DNA from: Gemmataceae bacterium
GTDB taxonomy: Bacteria; Planctomycetota; Planctomycetia; Gemmatales; Gemmataceae
Assembly (NCBI GenBank): GCA_009692005.1
Contig: SHZZ01000017.1
Coordinates: forward strand, 1-60,349
Reading direction: 5' to 3'
DNA length: 60,349 nt
Part shown: positions 59,551 through 60,349 of the stretch, one piece after another
Position numbering within the stretch: position 1 is the first letter of the stretch
Layout: each line of letters begins with the position of its first letter
Notes under the pieces: model-generated
Databases searched by the model: none
Told to the model about the DNA's origin: nothing
The model's input: the letters and a program-made list of their open reading frames with translations, nothing else
Made by a program: the position numbers and the translations under genes

Positions 59551-60341
59551 GAGGAGGTAGAAGCCCGAGGCGTCGGACGGGGCGGGTGACGGCGCGGCCA
59601 CGATGGGATGGGGCAAGTCGGCGACCCGCTTCCGGCCCTTGTCGGAGTCGTAGCGGTAGGTGTCCTTGAGGTAACGGCGTTCCACCTTCTCCCCTTTGCC
59701 GACGACGAGATCGACGACGCCCACCAGCCATAATGCCCCGTCGAAGCCTGCCGCAACCGCCCGTCGCCGGGGCAATCGTCAATGCCCTCCCACTTCGGTT
59801 CTTTGGCCGACAGGTCGAGCCGCCATGCCGCCTTCGACATGTTCTCCGAGTCCGGCTTCTCGTGACCGCCGGCGACATACAGCATGTCACCGACCAGCGC
59901 CCCACAGCCGTTGGCGACCGGCTTCGGCAGAGGCGGGAGTTTCGTGGTCACGAGTTTGCCGTCTTTCCAGTCCAGCCGGAAGGCGTCGGCGTAGTGCCGC
60001 TCCGCATCGCTCCCGCCCACGCACACGACCCCGCCGCCGTGGGTGACGCTGACGCCGTGGGTGACGCTGACGCCGTACCCGAGCGGGCGGGGCAGCTTAC
60101 CGCCGACGGCCCATTTGCCGCCCGGCTTCTCCAACACGCATACCGCGTCGGACCACACCTTCTTGCCGCCGTCCCACGGCTTTTTGTCGGGGAAGTTGGC
60201 ACCGTCGGCCACGACCAACACGCCGGCGAACCCCTCCTTGTCGGGCAGCGGTGTCAGGCGCTCCCACTCACCGGCGATGGCGAACGGGGCACCAGGGAGG
60301 ATCAGGAAGCAGAACATCAACCGCCATCGAAACGTCCCCAT
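59551..60341 (-). pseudogene. Kelch-propeller protein (N-acetylneuraminate epimerase NanM-like), frameshifted and 3'-truncated
   Basis: From ATG 60341: signal peptide (MFCFLILPGAPFAIAG), then kelch strands such as LPDKEGFAGVLVVADG and GALVGDMLYVAGGHE. At about 59755-59775 the frame breaks after EGIDDCPGDG; the sense continues in another frame as RAVAAGFDGALWLVG, then RYLKDTYRYDSDKG and SDASGFYLLGG, where the gene is cut and joined to the MFS. NanM-type proteins interconvert sialic-acid anomers. It has an 18-bp tandem duplication (60039-60074). Frameshift plus deletion make it a clear pseudogene. Confidence 0.78.
60039..60074. repeat. 18-bp tandem duplication inside the kelch pseudogene
   Basis: gtgggtgacgctgacgcc occurs twice in a row (60039-60056, 60057-60074), adding six residues (GVSVTH repeated) in frame. 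It looks like a replication slippage event. Confidence 0.85.
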
Positions 60342-60349
60342 ACGCTGCC

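Noticed and set aside
58819-59589. Plus-strand open frame of 256 codons in the G+C-rich end
   Set aside because: Biased low-complexity composition (His, Asp, Glu, Gln) typical of an antisense frame in G+C-rich DNA; the minus strand encodes recognisable MFS helices.

Overview
The window looks like a chromosome segment of a planctomycete, probably near the Gemmataceae (inference from gene content). The markers are a PVC-type membrane-bound dehydrogenase with a C-terminal heme domain, a DUF1559 (H-X9-DG) fragment beside a transthyretin-like lipoprotein, a CRTAC1-type FG-GAP protein, a sialate O-acetylesterase-like lipase, a BamA with POTRA domains, a class III fructose-1,6-bisphosphatase and an ISNCY-like transposase tail. 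Most of the window has moderate G+C; the last 2.3 kb is visibly richer in G and C.

Layout: 1-400 is the 3' end of an insertion sequence. 492-4485 holds two family-2 glycosyltransferases, a 2Fe-2S ferredoxin and a ribbon-helix-helix protein with a Cys/His-rich tail. 4628-9168 holds an orphan family-5 solute-binding protein, tRNA-His with a strong terminator, a PQQ-like propeller and a small membrane protein. 9179-16267 is carbon metabolism: EttA, a ROK-type sugar kinase, and a divergent fbp / GH13 / MDR-dehydrogenase operon with an inverted-repeat cluster between them. 16274-18974 is a globin-coupled histidine kinase and NtrC-type regulator, both broken. 19321-28000 holds a DSD1-like PLP enzyme, a TPR protein, ilvD, a small exported protein and bamA. 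28265-34464 is a co-directional run: SDR, PfpI, xylA, rhodanese, an MFS-like/PlsC fusion and a GT4 enzyme. 34596-42933 is on the minus strand: the heme dehydrogenase, recD2, enoyl-CoA hydratase and a split AtuA pair. 43217-46456 is a paralogous pair of exported proteins. 46613-51313 is a minus-strand set of exported proteins.

The main discovery candidate is the minus-strand operon 51569-57451. It encodes a pentaheme protein (one mono-heme domain plus two MauG/CcP-type di-heme modules in one chain), a Tat-exported Rieske protein and an arsenite-oxidase-family molybdoenzyme. Molybdoenzyme plus Rieske plus two di-heme peroxidases is the composition of the iodate reductase system idrABP1P2. Here the two peroxidases appear fused and joined to an extra cytochrome domain. 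Arsenite oxidase (aioBA) is the main alternative. The operon sits just downstream of a possible IS-end remnant and next to a decayed, G+C-rich sialic-acid cluster (NanM-like kelch / MFS / NanA) carrying a frameshift, a deletion that fuses two genes and a truncated nanA.

All calls come from reading the sequence and from family knowledge. No database search or structure prediction was run.
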